Of a DNA stretch of 32,951 nt, positions 16,705 to 24,615 are shown one piece after another. Every line of letters starts with the position of its first letter. Position 1 is the stretch's first letter. The notes under the pieces are model-generated. The model saw only the letters and a program-made list of their open reading frames with translations, had not been told where the DNA came from and did not search any database. The translations under genes were made by a program, and so were the position numbers. The DNA comes from Bacillus testis (GTDB lineage Bacteria; Bacillota; Bacilli; Bacillales; DSM-1321): NCBI RefSeq assembly GCF_001243895.1, contig NZ_LN851186.1, positions 553,401-586,351 of the forward strand, in the 5' to 3' direction.

Positions 16705-19617
16705 TTGAAAAAAGTCTTTGCGTGTATGTCGATGTTTTTGTTGATGTTTGCTTTTGTGCCAATGCTTGGAGATGAGGAGATTGCCGAAGCAGCAGGATCT
16801 TCGGGAAATGGGCTGGGCTCGCCGGTTGAGCTCGGGAAGCCATTTGTCATTCCAGATACAGTGCCGGCTAACCAGCCAAATGATGATATGGGCATGCCAA
16901 TCGGCACAAGGCAGACGATTGATGCTGCATATGGTGTGGAAGACGGTATAAATGTGATGTACACAACGGTGACAGGAAGTCCTACGGCAGGGCAGTCGGC
17001 TTCCTTCAATGTAGTCGATCTCGACAATCGGCGTCTGCTTGGTGTGTATCCGCTTACAGGTACGGCGAATGCCTGGACCCACGTTGTTTCGGCAAAAGGA
17101 AAGGTCTACATAGGGGCGTCCAGTAAGGTCTTTATGTATAATCCCGAAACAAAGACGGTAGAGGATTTGGGAATGCCAATCGGGGGGACGGGTGCCATCT
17201 ATTCATTGGTGAGCGATGAAGAAGGCAATGTATACGGAGGCGTCTACTCAACATCAAGCGGCGGCCGAGTTTTCAAGATTGATGCTGAGACAAATGAAAT
17301 AACAGATGTGCTCGGCAAGCCGGTCGATGATGGAACTGCCCCTGGAGATGATGGCAAGAAGGAAGACTATATCCGTTCATTGGCTTATTATAAGGGCCAC
17401 CTATACGCTGGGACAGGCTCTGCTAATGGTAGGGTTTGGAAAATAAATCTGGACACAAAAGACAATACAGCTTTAGATTTGCCTGGGGATGCCAATGACC
17501 CGATTTATAACGGAAAATACAATAGCATGGGCTTTGTATATGGGATGACTGTTGTCGATCACTATTTATTTGCTTTCTTCAATGGCCCTTTTGCGATCCT
17601 TGTGTATGATTTGGAGAAGCAGGAATGGAGGGACGGCGGCATTAGCAATGTCAGAGGGTTGCTGGCAGTCACTCCTGCATATGATGGAAAAGTCTATACA
17701 AGTAAAAAAGATGGCTATATGTGGCGTATAGATGTGGAAACACTTGAAGAAGAAAAGGCATACGCTTTCGATGGCAGTGTAAGAAGCTCGGCTTGGATGA
17801 ATATCAAAAATCAACCGAATTTTCCTGATACCTCCATGGTCACTGTCTCCTTTGATGGCAAAGCGGTTCTTTATAATCCTGTTACAGGTAAACGAGAAGC
17901 GATGGAGCCATTGGTGGAAAAGCAGGCAAATAATATACAGGCGCTTGAAGCAGGGCCGAATAATGACCTTTATATGAGTTCTTATATGGGAAGTCTTGGT
18001 GCCCATTATGATCCGTCCGCAGGCAAATTTACAACGTTCAATCTGGGACAGGCAGAAGGAATCGGCTTTCTTGGCTCTACGGCCTATTTTGGGATGTACC
18101 CAAAAGCAAGCGTGAGTGCTTTGAATACGGAAACACCTATAACTGAAACGTCAACTCCCCGGACGCTTTTCAACATCGGTAAATCACAGGATCGGCCGTT
18201 CGTTTTGACAAGCGGAGCGGGCAAGCTTCTTGTCGGAACGATCCCGGAATACTCCCTCCTCGGCGGAGCCATCGCAGTGTATGATCCTAATCTCCCTGGA
18301 GAAGTGGATGTCACAAGAAACGTTGTGCAGGACCAGAGCATAACCGGCCTCTTATACCATAATGGACTCGTATACGGTTCCACATCGATTCACGGAGGAT
18401 TAGGGGGGGAGCCCACAGCACAAAAGGCAAAGCTGTTTATTTGGGACATGAAAACAAAGGAGGTTTTGCATGAATGGGAACCCGAGCTGCCGGGAACAAA
18501 AGGAGAGATGATCAGCGGATTGACGCTAGGTAAGGATGGGCTCATCTATGCGGCAATGGATGGATATGTATTCGCGTTTAATCCGGAAACCAGGGAAATC
18601 GTGAAAAGTGTAAATGCTTATCCCGAGGTGACAAGCTATGGGAAGTGGCGCCCTGTCCACCAGCGCTGGAGCAATGACGGGCTTCTGTATTCAGATGTTG
18701 CCGGGAAACTGACGGTCATTGATACAGAAACCATGCAAAGCAAAAAGCTGTTCGATCAAATCGCCCTTTTCACCATTGCGGATAAAGAGAGAATTTATAC
18801 AGCGCTCGGGCCCACTATATCGCGTTATGAAGCCGTACAGCCGGCAGACCTGACAATCGAGTTGCCTGATACATTAGAAATCGATCAATCCTTGCCTATG
18901 GCTGTAAAAGGTACTTTGTTCGACTGGAAAGTAGACCTTAGTGATTCAGCTCAAATAGACATATCTGACCCAAGTATCGTAAAGTGGGAGGATGGCATGC
19001 TTCATGGGCTGAAAGAGGGCCAAGTAGAAGTAAGGGCGACTTTCAGAGGAGTGACTTCTTCAGCCATAGTGACAGTGATTAAAAAACAAGCTGGCATTCA
19101 AGTAGTCAATGGAGATTTTGAGCAAGCAGCAAAAGATGGAATCATTCCTGGCTGGTCAAAATACAAGTTCCAGGAAGGGAAATCTCAGGTTGATCTTTCT
19201 AACGTCCAAGTACAATCAGGTCAAAGTTCTATGGAAATAACAGACAGTAGTGACCACGCCAATGAATTCACAGCCGTTCGCTCAAGTATGATCCAAATCA
19301 ATCCGAATATGCAATACAGCACAAAAGTGTATGTTTATCTCGATAGCCCTCCAACAAATGAACATCCAGGGAAGCCATACACAATTAGCGATGCCAAAGT
19401 GATGGTCCGTTATTACGATGAAAACGGGCAGGAGTTAGGAGCAACTGGAGACCTGGAAAAATTAATCCGGGAGCCGCAGAAAAGATGGGAGCAGGTTGAA
19501 ATCAGAAGTAAGGCACCCGCACAAGCGCACTATATGTCCATCACTCTGGCAGCAGGGGAGAAAAAACTCGCAAAAGTCTATTTTGACGATGTAACTGTAA
19601 CACCTATTAATGAATAG
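16705..19617 (+). CDS. Secreted beta-propeller protein with Ig-like and carbohydrate-binding-like C-terminal domains
   Basis: The TTG at 16705, with AAGGGG upstream, gives a clean Sec signal peptide (MKKVFACMSMFLLMFAFVP, cleavage near AEAAG); the ATG at 16687 lacks a ribosome site and would add six charged residues. Of 970 residues, about 40–710 consist of repeated blade-like units with GKVYIGASSKVFMYNPETKT, GLIYAAMDGYVFAFNPETRE and similar signatures (an NHL/PQQ-like propeller). Residues 712–795 look like a Big_2 Ig-like domain (ending HGLKEGQVEVRATFRGVTSS). Residues 797–970 start VNGDFEQ and end VYFDDVTVTPIN, the outline of a jelly-roll carbohydrate-binding module. There is no LPXTG or membrane anchor, so it is probably released. 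A polysaccharide-binding or degrading role is inferred; no catalytic residues can be assigned. Confidence 0.8.
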   Translation: MKKVFACMSMFLLMFAFVPMLGDEEIAEAAGSSGNGLGSPVELGKPFVIPDTVPANQPNDDMGMPIGTRQTIDAAYGVEDGINVMYTTVTGSPTAGQSASFNVVDLDNRRLLGVYPLTGTANAWTHVVSAKGKVYIGASSKVFMYNPETKTVEDLGMPIGGTGAIYSLVSDEEGNVYGGVYSTSSGGRVFKIDAETNEITDVLGKPVDDGTAPGDDGKKEDYIRSLAYYKGHLYAGTGSANGRVWKINLDTKDNTALDLPGDANDPIYNGKYNSMGFVYGMTVVDHYLFAFFNGPFAILVYDLEKQEWRDGGISNVRGLLAVTPAYDGKVYTSKKDGYMWRIDVETLEEEKAYAFDGSVRSSAWMNIKNQPNFPDTSMVTVSFDGKAVLYNPVTGKREAMEPLVEKQANNIQALEAGPNNDLYMSSYMGSLGAHYDPSAGKFTTFNLGQAEGIGFLGSTAYFGMYPKASVSALNTETPITETSTPRTLFNIGKSQDRPFVLTSGAGKLLVGTIPEYSLLGGAIAVYDPNLPGEVDVTRNVVQDQSITGLLYHNGLVYGSTSIHGGLGGEPTAQKAKLFIWDMKTKEVLHEWEPELPGTKGEMISGLTLGKDGLIYAAMDGYVFAFNPETREIVKSVNAYPEVTSYGKWRPVHQRWSNDGLLYSDVAGKLTVIDTETMQSKKLFDQIALFTIADKERIYTALGPTISRYEAVQPADLTIELPDTLEIDQSLPMAVKGTLFDWKVDLSDSAQIDISDPSIVKWEDGMLHGLKEGQVEVRATFRGVTSSAIVTVIKKQAGIQVVNGDFEQAAKDGIIPGWSKYKFQEGKSQVDLSNVQVQSGQSSMEITDSSDHANEFTAVRSSMIQINPNMQYSTKVYVYLDSPPTNEHPGKPYTISDAKVMVRYYDENGQELGATGDLEKLIREPQKRWEQVEIRSKAPAQAHYMSITLAAGEKKLAKVYFDDVTVTPINE

Positions 19618-19691
19618 TCCTTCCTAATTATTATACGATCTCCTGCAAGGTAAACAGAGAGAGCAGTAATAAAAACTGCTTTAAATCGTTT

Positions 19692-19725
19692 GGAATGACA
19701 TCCGACTGGGCACTCAGCCCTTGGG
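19692..19725 (+). repeat. guaA fragment (right copy of the direct repeat)
   Basis: Matches guaA 13789–13822 at 31 of 34 positions: ATGACATCCGACTGGGCAC is identical, then CCCTTGGG after two substitutions. The sequence on either side does not continue the match clearly. It encodes no gene here and lies 75 bp after the propeller stop and just before a strong terminator. Confidence 0.8.
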
Positions 19726-19735
19726 TGATAGCTTA

Positions 19736-19777
19736 ATGCCTGCAAACTGTATTGATCAGCTTTGCAGGCATTTTTTT
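19736..19777 (+). terminator. Rho-independent terminator after the propeller gene
   Basis: The 10- to 11-bp stem ATGCCTGCAAA / TTTGCAGGCAT is followed by a run of T (19771–19777). A weaker hairpin AGCAGT/ACTGCT at 19662–19680 lies closer to the stop codon. Confidence 0.88.
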
Positions 19778-20095
19778 GTGAAAAAAGGTATTGCAAAATA
19801 AGTTGTCATTAAATCTTTTGCTGCTTCACTATGTTTGTTTGGCCATGTGGTGTTTCCAGTTCCGGAATCGAAGGCGCACTATTCTCATCAATAAATAGCA
19901 TTTATTCCCTGTCATAGTCCCCCTATGTTAAGGATGAAAAGGAGTTTTTTATAACTAAATTAGATCAATCGATAATAGAGGGGACGCATACTGGTGCCTA
20001 TGCACATTCCAATTAACTCCCTTCATGTAAAAAACATTTATTTTTCAAAATTATCGCATATTTGATTGGTAATATTAGGCGGAAGGGAGGTCGGT
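19778..20095 (+). other. 318-bp intergenic region before nosD
   Basis: No gene, tRNA or clear sigma-A promoter could be identified. AAAAGGAG at about 19936–19943 is followed by a 21-codon open stretch starting at ATA, which I do not regard as a gene. AAGGGAGG at 20083–20090 is the nosD ribosome site. Confidence 0.5.
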
Positions 20096-21445
20096 ATGAG
20101 AATGGTTCATAAAAGATGGGGGTTGTTCGTTATTTTTCTGATTGGTTTATTCATTCCTTATACTGCGGAAGCGGCTGACATAGACGTTTCTCCTAATCAA
20201 TCATTGCAAGAAGTCATTGATCAGGCAACAGCAGGCGACACGTTACAGTTAGAGAAAGGAATGTATAAGGGACCGATTACAATTACAAAGCCTCTGCGGA
20301 TTGTAGGGGAAGAAGGGGCCACTCTCTACGGGGGAGGCAAGGGAAACGTTATCACCGTAAAAGCGGATAACGTAGTGATAGAAGGCCTGATAATCGAAAA
20401 GAGCGGGATCAGGAAGAATGAAAGCGCCATTTATATAGAAGAAGGAAATAACATTACAGTCCAGAATAACAAAATGCTCGATGTGATGTACGGAATCTAT
20501 ATATTGAATGGCCGGAATAATACTATTAAGAATAATCAAATCGAAAGTTATGAGATGCATTTCTCTAAAAGAGGAAGCGGTATCCATATATATAAAGGGA
20601 AAGGGAACCTCATTAAAGACAATAGAATTGCCCAAGTGCAGGACGGTGTGTATTTGGATCAGACAAAGAATGCCAAAGTGGAAGGCAATACAGTTGTTGG
20701 CTCCCGGTATGGCTTTCATTTCATGTTCAGCAATGATATTGAAATTACAAAGAACCGTCTGCAGTCAAACATTACCGGACTTATGATTATGGATTCTTCT
20801 GACGTTGCGATCACTGATAATACAGTGATGGTTCAGTTCCATGTACGAGGTTTCGGTATTTTAATTTATGATAGTAAACACCTTTTACTGGAAGGTAATA
20901 ACATTAAACAAAACAGCACTGGGCTATCATTAGAGAAGACGGTCGACGTCCAGATCAAGCGAAATATTATTTCGGGGAACCAGGTCGGATTAGAATTCAT
21001 CGGTAAGAACGACAATAATATTTTTACAGAGAATAACTTTATTACGAATGTTGTGCAATCGAAGATTACCGATAATAAAATGCAATTGGATAACGGCGAG
21101 CGAGGGAACTATTGGGATGATTATTCCAGCTTTGATGTTACGGGTGATGGCATTGGAGACGTAACGTACAAAGCAGGTTCCTTGTATGATCAGCTGCTAG
21201 ACCGGCAGCCGTATTGGCAACTTTTCTTTGAAAGTCCCTCTATTCAGTTATGGAGTAAAGCAGAAACGCTATTCCCATCCATAGGAATTGCGGATGTATT
21301 TGACGAAAAGCCATTGGTGCAGCCTGTGAAACTAAGTGAGAATCCAGGGGGCGACGTAAAACGAAATTTAGCAGCGCTCTTACTTGCTATTCCTTTTCTA
21401 TGCTTTTCCATCATAATAATTTGGTTAGGAAGGAGCTTTAAATGA
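20096..21445 (+). CDS. nosD: NosD-type copper-enzyme maturation protein
   Basis: Start ATG 20096 (MRMVHKRWGLFVIFLI), six bases after AAGGGAGG; 449 residues. It has a Sec signal peptide (cleavage near AEAAD), then a right-handed parallel beta-helix from about 35 to 335 with ladder repeats such as NNTIKNNQIES, GNLIKDNRIAQ and DVAITDNTV. The NosD/CASH signature NYWDDYSSFDVTGDGIGD follows near 340, and a membrane helix with a basic end closes the protein (LLLAIPFLCFSIIIIWLGRSFK). NosD acts outside the membrane with the NosFY transporter in assembling the copper centre of nitrous oxide reductase. The nosL start overlaps its stop (ATGA). No nosZ is in the window, so the client enzyme is unknown. 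Confidence 0.88.
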   Translation: MRMVHKRWGLFVIFLIGLFIPYTAEAADIDVSPNQSLQEVIDQATAGDTLQLEKGMYKGPITITKPLRIVGEEGATLYGGGKGNVITVKADNVVIEGLIIEKSGIRKNESAIYIEEGNNITVQNNKMLDVMYGIYILNGRNNTIKNNQIESYEMHFSKRGSGIHIYKGKGNLIKDNRIAQVQDGVYLDQTKNAKVEGNTVVGSRYGFHFMFSNDIEITKNRLQSNITGLMIMDSSDVAITDNTVMVQFHVRGFGILIYDSKHLLLEGNNIKQNSTGLSLEKTVDVQIKRNIISGNQVGLEFIGKNDNNIFTENNFITNVVQSKITDNKMQLDNGERGNYWDDYSSFDVTGDGIGDVTYKAGSLYDQLLDRQPYWQLFFESPSIQLWSKAETLFPSIGIADVFDEKPLVQPVKLSENPGGDVKRNLAALLLAIPFLCFSIIIIWLGRSFK

Positions 21446-21903
21446 AGAAACGTATTAGTATACTAGCACTGATGCTTTTTCTTTCGGCATGCGGGAAGGG
21501 ACCATCATTTGAACCGGAAAAAATCAATCCGGAAGTGGATATATGTGAAATCTGCAATATGAGTATCTCGGAGGAAAATTATGCAACACAGTTGATCTCC
21601 AAAGATGGAGATGTATATAAGTTCGATGATATTGGCTGCATGTATGAATTCGTGGAGAAAGACAAACGAATTGCGGATAAAGATATAGCGAAGCAATATG
21701 TCCGTGATATGGAGAACGGCAAGTGGCTGGAAAGCAAGGATGCCTATTACGCCTACCACTCCGACTTCTGGACACCGATGGCTTATGGTGTAGTCTCATT
21801 TGAGAATGAAGAGAAAGCTAAGCGATATATTGAAAAACAAGGAAAAGGTGAAGTTTTCAACTTTGAGCAGTTATCACAACATAAGTGGGGATGGGAGAAA
21901 TGA
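21442..21903 (+). CDS. nosL: NosL copper-chaperone lipoprotein
   Basis: 153 residues: lipoprotein signal with lipobox LSAC17, then the NosL metal site motif CEICNM (C35, C38, M40), followed by YATQLISKDGDVYKFDDIGCMYEFV and the conserved Trp/Tyr-rich stretch AYYAYHSDFWTPMAYG. NosL binds Cu(I) and supplies it to the nitrous oxide reductase maturation machinery at the outer face of the membrane. Its start overlaps nosD by 4 bp, and the permease start overlaps its stop, so nosDLYF form one tightly coupled operon. Confidence 0.9.
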   Translation: MKKRISILALMLFLSACGKGPSFEPEKINPEVDICEICNMSISEENYATQLISKDGDVYKFDDIGCMYEFVEKDKRIADKDIAKQYVRDMENGKWLESKDAYYAYHSDFWTPMAYGVVSFENEEKAKRYIEKQGKGEVFNFEQLSQHKWGWEK

Positions 21904-22721
21904 TCATAAACCTTGCCAGACAGCAATTTACATTAATTATTCGGAGCAAATGGCTTTTCACATTCGGTTTTTTGTTTGCGTTCCTGTCGATTTTTATTAG
22001 TTACTTCAGCAATACAGGAGATTCGGGATATCTAGGCTTCAATCGTATGACTGCAAGTCTGCTTAATTTGAATTTACTGCTGATTCCGTTGATTTCTTTA
22101 TTGGTCGGAGGGCTTTTTTTGTCCGGTGAGAAAGAAGACCGTGGCTTGATGCTTATGTTGACATATCCTGTTCCAGTTTATGCTGTCATCATAGGTAAGT
22201 ATATAGGATTATTCATCTCGCTTTGGTCTGTTATAACGTTTGGTTATGGGGCGGCAATTTTGATGATGTATATGACGGCAGTAGACACATCCTTAGGAGT
22301 CATATTGCAGTTCTACCTATTCTCATTATTGCTTTCGGCCATCTTTCTAGCTATTTCGATGTTGGTCGGTTTGCTTTCGAAGACGAGATTTCAGGCTCTC
22401 GGAACAAGTTTGATCATTTGGGCCTTTATGGTGTTGTTCTATGAATTCTTGGTGATGGGCATTAGTTTGGTTTTTTCGAAGCAATGGATTTTATCGATGC
22501 TATCGGCATCCATTTTCTTTAACCCTGTCGAGCTCATTCGGGTGTGGGCGATTCTATCGATGGACGGAGTAGCTGTATTTGGGCCGAGCCTATATGATTT
22601 AACGATTTGGGCTAGCGGCTGGAAAGGTCAATTGCTGTTTATTTTCTCAAGTTTGCTATGGTTAGCAGCGCCTTTAATGGCCAGCAGCTTTGTGTTGAAA
22701 AGGAGAATAGGCAATGAGTAA
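21900..22721 (+). CDS. nosY: NosY-type ABC transporter permease
   Basis: 273 residues from ATG 21900, whose ATGA overlaps the nosL stop; GTGGGG/GGGAG just upstream serves as ribosome site, and ATG 21891 is an alternative. Six membrane segments lie in ABC-2 layout: one long N-terminal helix after ARQQFTLIIRSKW, then LISLLVGGLFLSGEKEDRGLMLMLTYPV (the typical helix pair with a short charged loop), three central helices and a C-terminal one. It pairs with the ATPase that overlaps it by 8 bp and with NosD outside the membrane. Confidence 0.87.
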   Translation: MIINLARQQFTLIIRSKWLFTFGFLFAFLSIFISYFSNTGDSGYLGFNRMTASLLNLNLLLIPLISLLVGGLFLSGEKEDRGLMLMLTYPVPVYAVIIGKYIGLFISLWSVITFGYGAAILMMYMTAVDTSLGVILQFYLFSLLLSAIFLAISMLVGLLSKTRFQALGTSLIIWAFMVLFYEFLVMGISLVFSKQWILSMLSASIFFNPVELIRVWAILSMDGVAVFGPSLYDLTIWASGWKGQLLFIFSSLLWLAAPLMASSFVLKRRIGNE

Positions 22722-23445
22722 ATCAGTGGAATTGAAGCATTTAACCAAAATATATACCAAGGACAGCAGGGTGGAGGAAATCAGCTTTTCGATTCATCAA
22801 GGTGAAATTGTAGCGTTATGCGGTGGGAATGGAGCAGGGAAAAGCACACTGATTAAAATGATCACAGGGATTATTAAGCCAACAAGCGGGCATATTGAGG
22901 TGGACGGCAAAATCGTGGATCCACTTAGTCTCGACTACCGTCATACATTCTCTTATATGCCGGATGATATGCTATTCCCAAGGCAATTATCAGCAATTGA
23001 AGTATTGTATTTCTTCGCTCATTTGCGGAAGGTGCCTAAAGAGAAAGCAGTGGAAGTATTAGAAATGGTTGGTTTATACGAGGAACGCAATCGGCTCATT
23101 AAACATTTTTCTAAGGGAATGCAGCAGCGGCTTTCTTTTGCACAGGCTTTGCTTGCCGATACGCCTTTCTTGATTCTTGATGAACCGACAAATGGGCTGG
23201 ATCCTTTCTGGGTATATCGATTCAAAGAAATCATGCATGAAGAGAAAATGAAAGGCAAGGCGATTCTTTTTACAACACATATTCTCACCCTGGTGGAAGA
23301 GATTGCGGATAAGGCTGCTTTTATTGAAGGAGGACAGCTTGTTCATTTTAACGATGTTAAGGAATTAACAAATCAAGACGGTCGCAAAGTATCGCTTGAG
23401 AAGGTCTTTTTTGAACAGCAAGTACTGAGGTCGAAACAGCATTGA
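22714..23445 (+). CDS. nosF: NosF-type ABC transporter ATP-binding protein
   Basis: 243 residues. Walker A is GGNGAGKST (37–45), the Q-loop lies near the SYMPDD segment, the signature is a degenerate FSKGMQQRLSFAQ, the Walker B is FLILDEPTNGLDP, and the switch His is in TTHI. It is the ATPase of the NosFY transporter, which energises copper-sulphur centre assembly. The start overlaps nosY by 8 bp. A bidirectional terminator follows. Confidence 0.9.
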   Translation: MSKSVELKHLTKIYTKDSRVEEISFSIHQGEIVALCGGNGAGKSTLIKMITGIIKPTSGHIEVDGKIVDPLSLDYRHTFSYMPDDMLFPRQLSAIEVLYFFAHLRKVPKEKAVEVLEMVGLYEERNRLIKHFSKGMQQRLSFAQALLADTPFLILDEPTNGLDPFWVYRFKEIMHEEKMKGKAILFTTHILTLVEEIADKAAFIEGGQLVHFNDVKELTNQDGRKVSLEKVFFEQQVLRSKQH

Positions 23446-23454
23446 ACATAAGAG

Positions 23455-23484
23455 AAAGCAGGAGCCTCTGCTCCTGCTTTTATT
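23455..23484. terminator. Bidirectional terminator between nosF and the convergent NosL-like gene
   Basis: The 10-bp stem AAAGCAGGAG / CTCCTGCTTT has a 6-base loop; T-rich on the plus strand (TTTTATT) and the same hairpin followed by TTTCTCTT on the minus strand. It serves both converging genes. Confidence 0.85.
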
Positions 23485-24115
23485 CGTGCCCGTTTGATTC
23501 AGAGTGGTCATTCATTTCTGTCTCGGAACCATGGTGTTCATTATTGTTCATGTTTTGCATTTTCTTTTGATAGCGTTCATTAGCTACTTGGTCAAGATCA
23601 TCTAAAGTGGCAATAACGGCATGTTTATCTTGATGATCAGTGATGAATTGATCGGCTTCTTCCTGTGAACTGAAGAATGAGTAGCCGTATTTCATCGGTG
23701 TCATTTGATCGGACTTCACAACGACTGCTTTGTCGGTTTCTATCCAATCTTTTGTGACCGCATCTCTGACCCATGTTTTCTCATACTGCTCATCTGCTGT
23801 TCGTTGTCCGTTCAATAAGCAACCTGAATCATCGAAGAAAAGGTGCTTGCCATCTTTTGTTACTGCTTGAGCGGTGAAGGCTCCCATTTCATCGGTTCTC
23901 GTATACACTTTCATATTGCAAAATGCGCATTTACTGTGATTGTGCGGCTCAGTGGGATCCACTGCATGGGTGGCTGTATCTGTAGTCTTTTGCTCTGTTT
24001 TGGATTCAGTCGCTGCTTTGTCTTTTACCTTGGTTGTGTTTGCTTCATCATTTCCACATGCTGTAATGAAGACAAGAAGTACCACTGACACAAAAAGCAT
24101 AGCTAGTTTCTTCAT
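23480..24115 (-). CDS. Second NosL-family lipoprotein with His-rich tail
   Basis: 211 residues: lipoprotein signal (ITAC20), then a Lys/Thr/Glu linker, then the NosL motif CAFCNM (C63, C66, M68), FFDDSGCLL and MTPMKYGYSFF, which parallel the first NosL. Extra metal-binding candidates flank the core: HNHSK before it, and a C-terminal tail with five His and many Asn/Glu (NEHHGS, NDHSE, NGHE). The core is clearly paralogous to the nosL of the operon but longer. The gene converges on nosF and has its own start (GGAGGG at about 24123). It may handle copper or another metal under different conditions. Confidence 0.85.
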   Translation of the reverse strand: MKKLAMLFVSVVLLVFITACGNDEANTTKVKDKAATESKTEQKTTDTATHAVDPTEPHNHSKCAFCNMKVYTRTDEMGAFTAQAVTKDGKHLFFDDSGCLLNGQRTADEQYEKTWVRDAVTKDWIETDKAVVVKSDQMTPMKYGYSFFSSQEEADQFITDHQDKHAVIATLDDLDQVANERYQKKMQNMNNNEHHGSETEMNDHSESNGHE

Positions 24116-24381
24116 TTTTTATCCCTCCAACCCTTATTCTTCTTCAGAATAACAATAAATTGTGTTAGATATTAGAATTTTCAATATTATTTGTGTGTAA
24201 ACAACAAATAGGTCTAAATATGTAATAAAATTGACTTTTAGGCGCATTTTTATCCTTTCATTTAGTATGGATAGGCATCCTGCATATGGATGTTTACTTA
24301 AACATCGTCAACCTTAAGAATGTAAAGAAATCAGAGTAAAATTATAACTTCCGATAAAACGGACTGTAATAGAATTCAACA
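24116..24381. other. AT-rich divergent intergenic region
   Basis: Upstream DNA shared by the minus-strand NosL-like gene and pbuG. The minus-strand ribosome site TGGAGGG lies at about 24122–24128. TTTGT-N9-ACAAA around 24189–24207 is a weak inverted repeat that could be a regulator site near the NosL-like promoter; I cannot assign it. Confidence 0.35.
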
Positions 24382-24425
24382 GAAGACGAACTATAAAAAA
24401 ATATTTGTTTTTATCGTTCGGGTTT
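24382..24425 (+). promoter_or_regulatory. Candidate PurR boxes upstream of pbuG
   Basis: Two inverted elements resemble the Bacillus PurBox (AWWWCCGAACWWT). The first, GAAGACGAACTAT at 24382–24394, matches 10 of 13 positions. The second, on the opposite strand at 24413–24425 (AAACCCGAACGAT), matches 11 of 13. They are 18 bp apart; known operators use 16–17. The second box lies just before the -35. B. subtilis pbuG is known to be under PurR control. Confidence 0.5.
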
Positions 24426-24429
24426 TATG

Positions 24430-24461
24430 TTGACAACTCATAGTAACGTTGGTACTATGAG
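24430..24461 (+). promoter_or_regulatory. pbuG promoter containing a perfect inverted repeat
   Basis: TTGACA (24430–24435) and TACTAT (24453–24458) are 17 bp apart, a near-ideal SigA promoter. The 9-bp arms CTCATAGTA (24437–24445) and TACTATGAG (24453–24461) form a perfect inverted repeat with a 7-base centre, covering the spacer and -10. That is the position of a repressor operator. Confidence 0.75.
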
Positions 24462-24490
24462 GATAGAAATGATGTAAATATATTTTGCTA

Positions 24491-24557
24491 GTCGTATATC
24501 TTTGGGGATATGGCCCAAAAGTTTCTACCAAGCTGCCATGAACGGCTTGACTACGAT
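24491..24557 (+). promoter_or_regulatory. Purine (guanine-class) riboswitch aptamer in the pbuG leader
   Basis: The P1 stem is TCGTA / TACGA. Conserved parts are TATATCTTT at the first junction, GATATGG in loop 2, AAAAGTTTCTACC between P2 and P3, and GCCATGAAC in loop 3. The 3' junction reads GACTACG, with C at the specificity position, so guanine or hypoxanthine is the predicted ligand. A strong terminator follows 60 bases later, the usual off-switch layout. Confidence 0.93.
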
Positions 24558-24615
24558 GAATGCCCTATATCTATCTTGATGTGCATAGCTATAGGTCTGT
24601 TTATCATTGAATGTC

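Noticed and set aside
19616..19626. AGTCCTTCCT shared with guaA near 13697
   Set aside because: A ten-base match that would extend the guaA-like remnant upstream, but the sequence between it and 19692 does not align, so it is probably coincidence.
19936..20013. AAAAGGAG followed by an ATA-initiated 21-codon frame
   Set aside because: No conventional start codon, very short, no recognisable product.
14041..24381. A CRISPR array or tRNA gene within the accessory interval
   Set aside because: No regularly spaced repeats and no cloverleaf-like sequence were found on reading both strands by eye.
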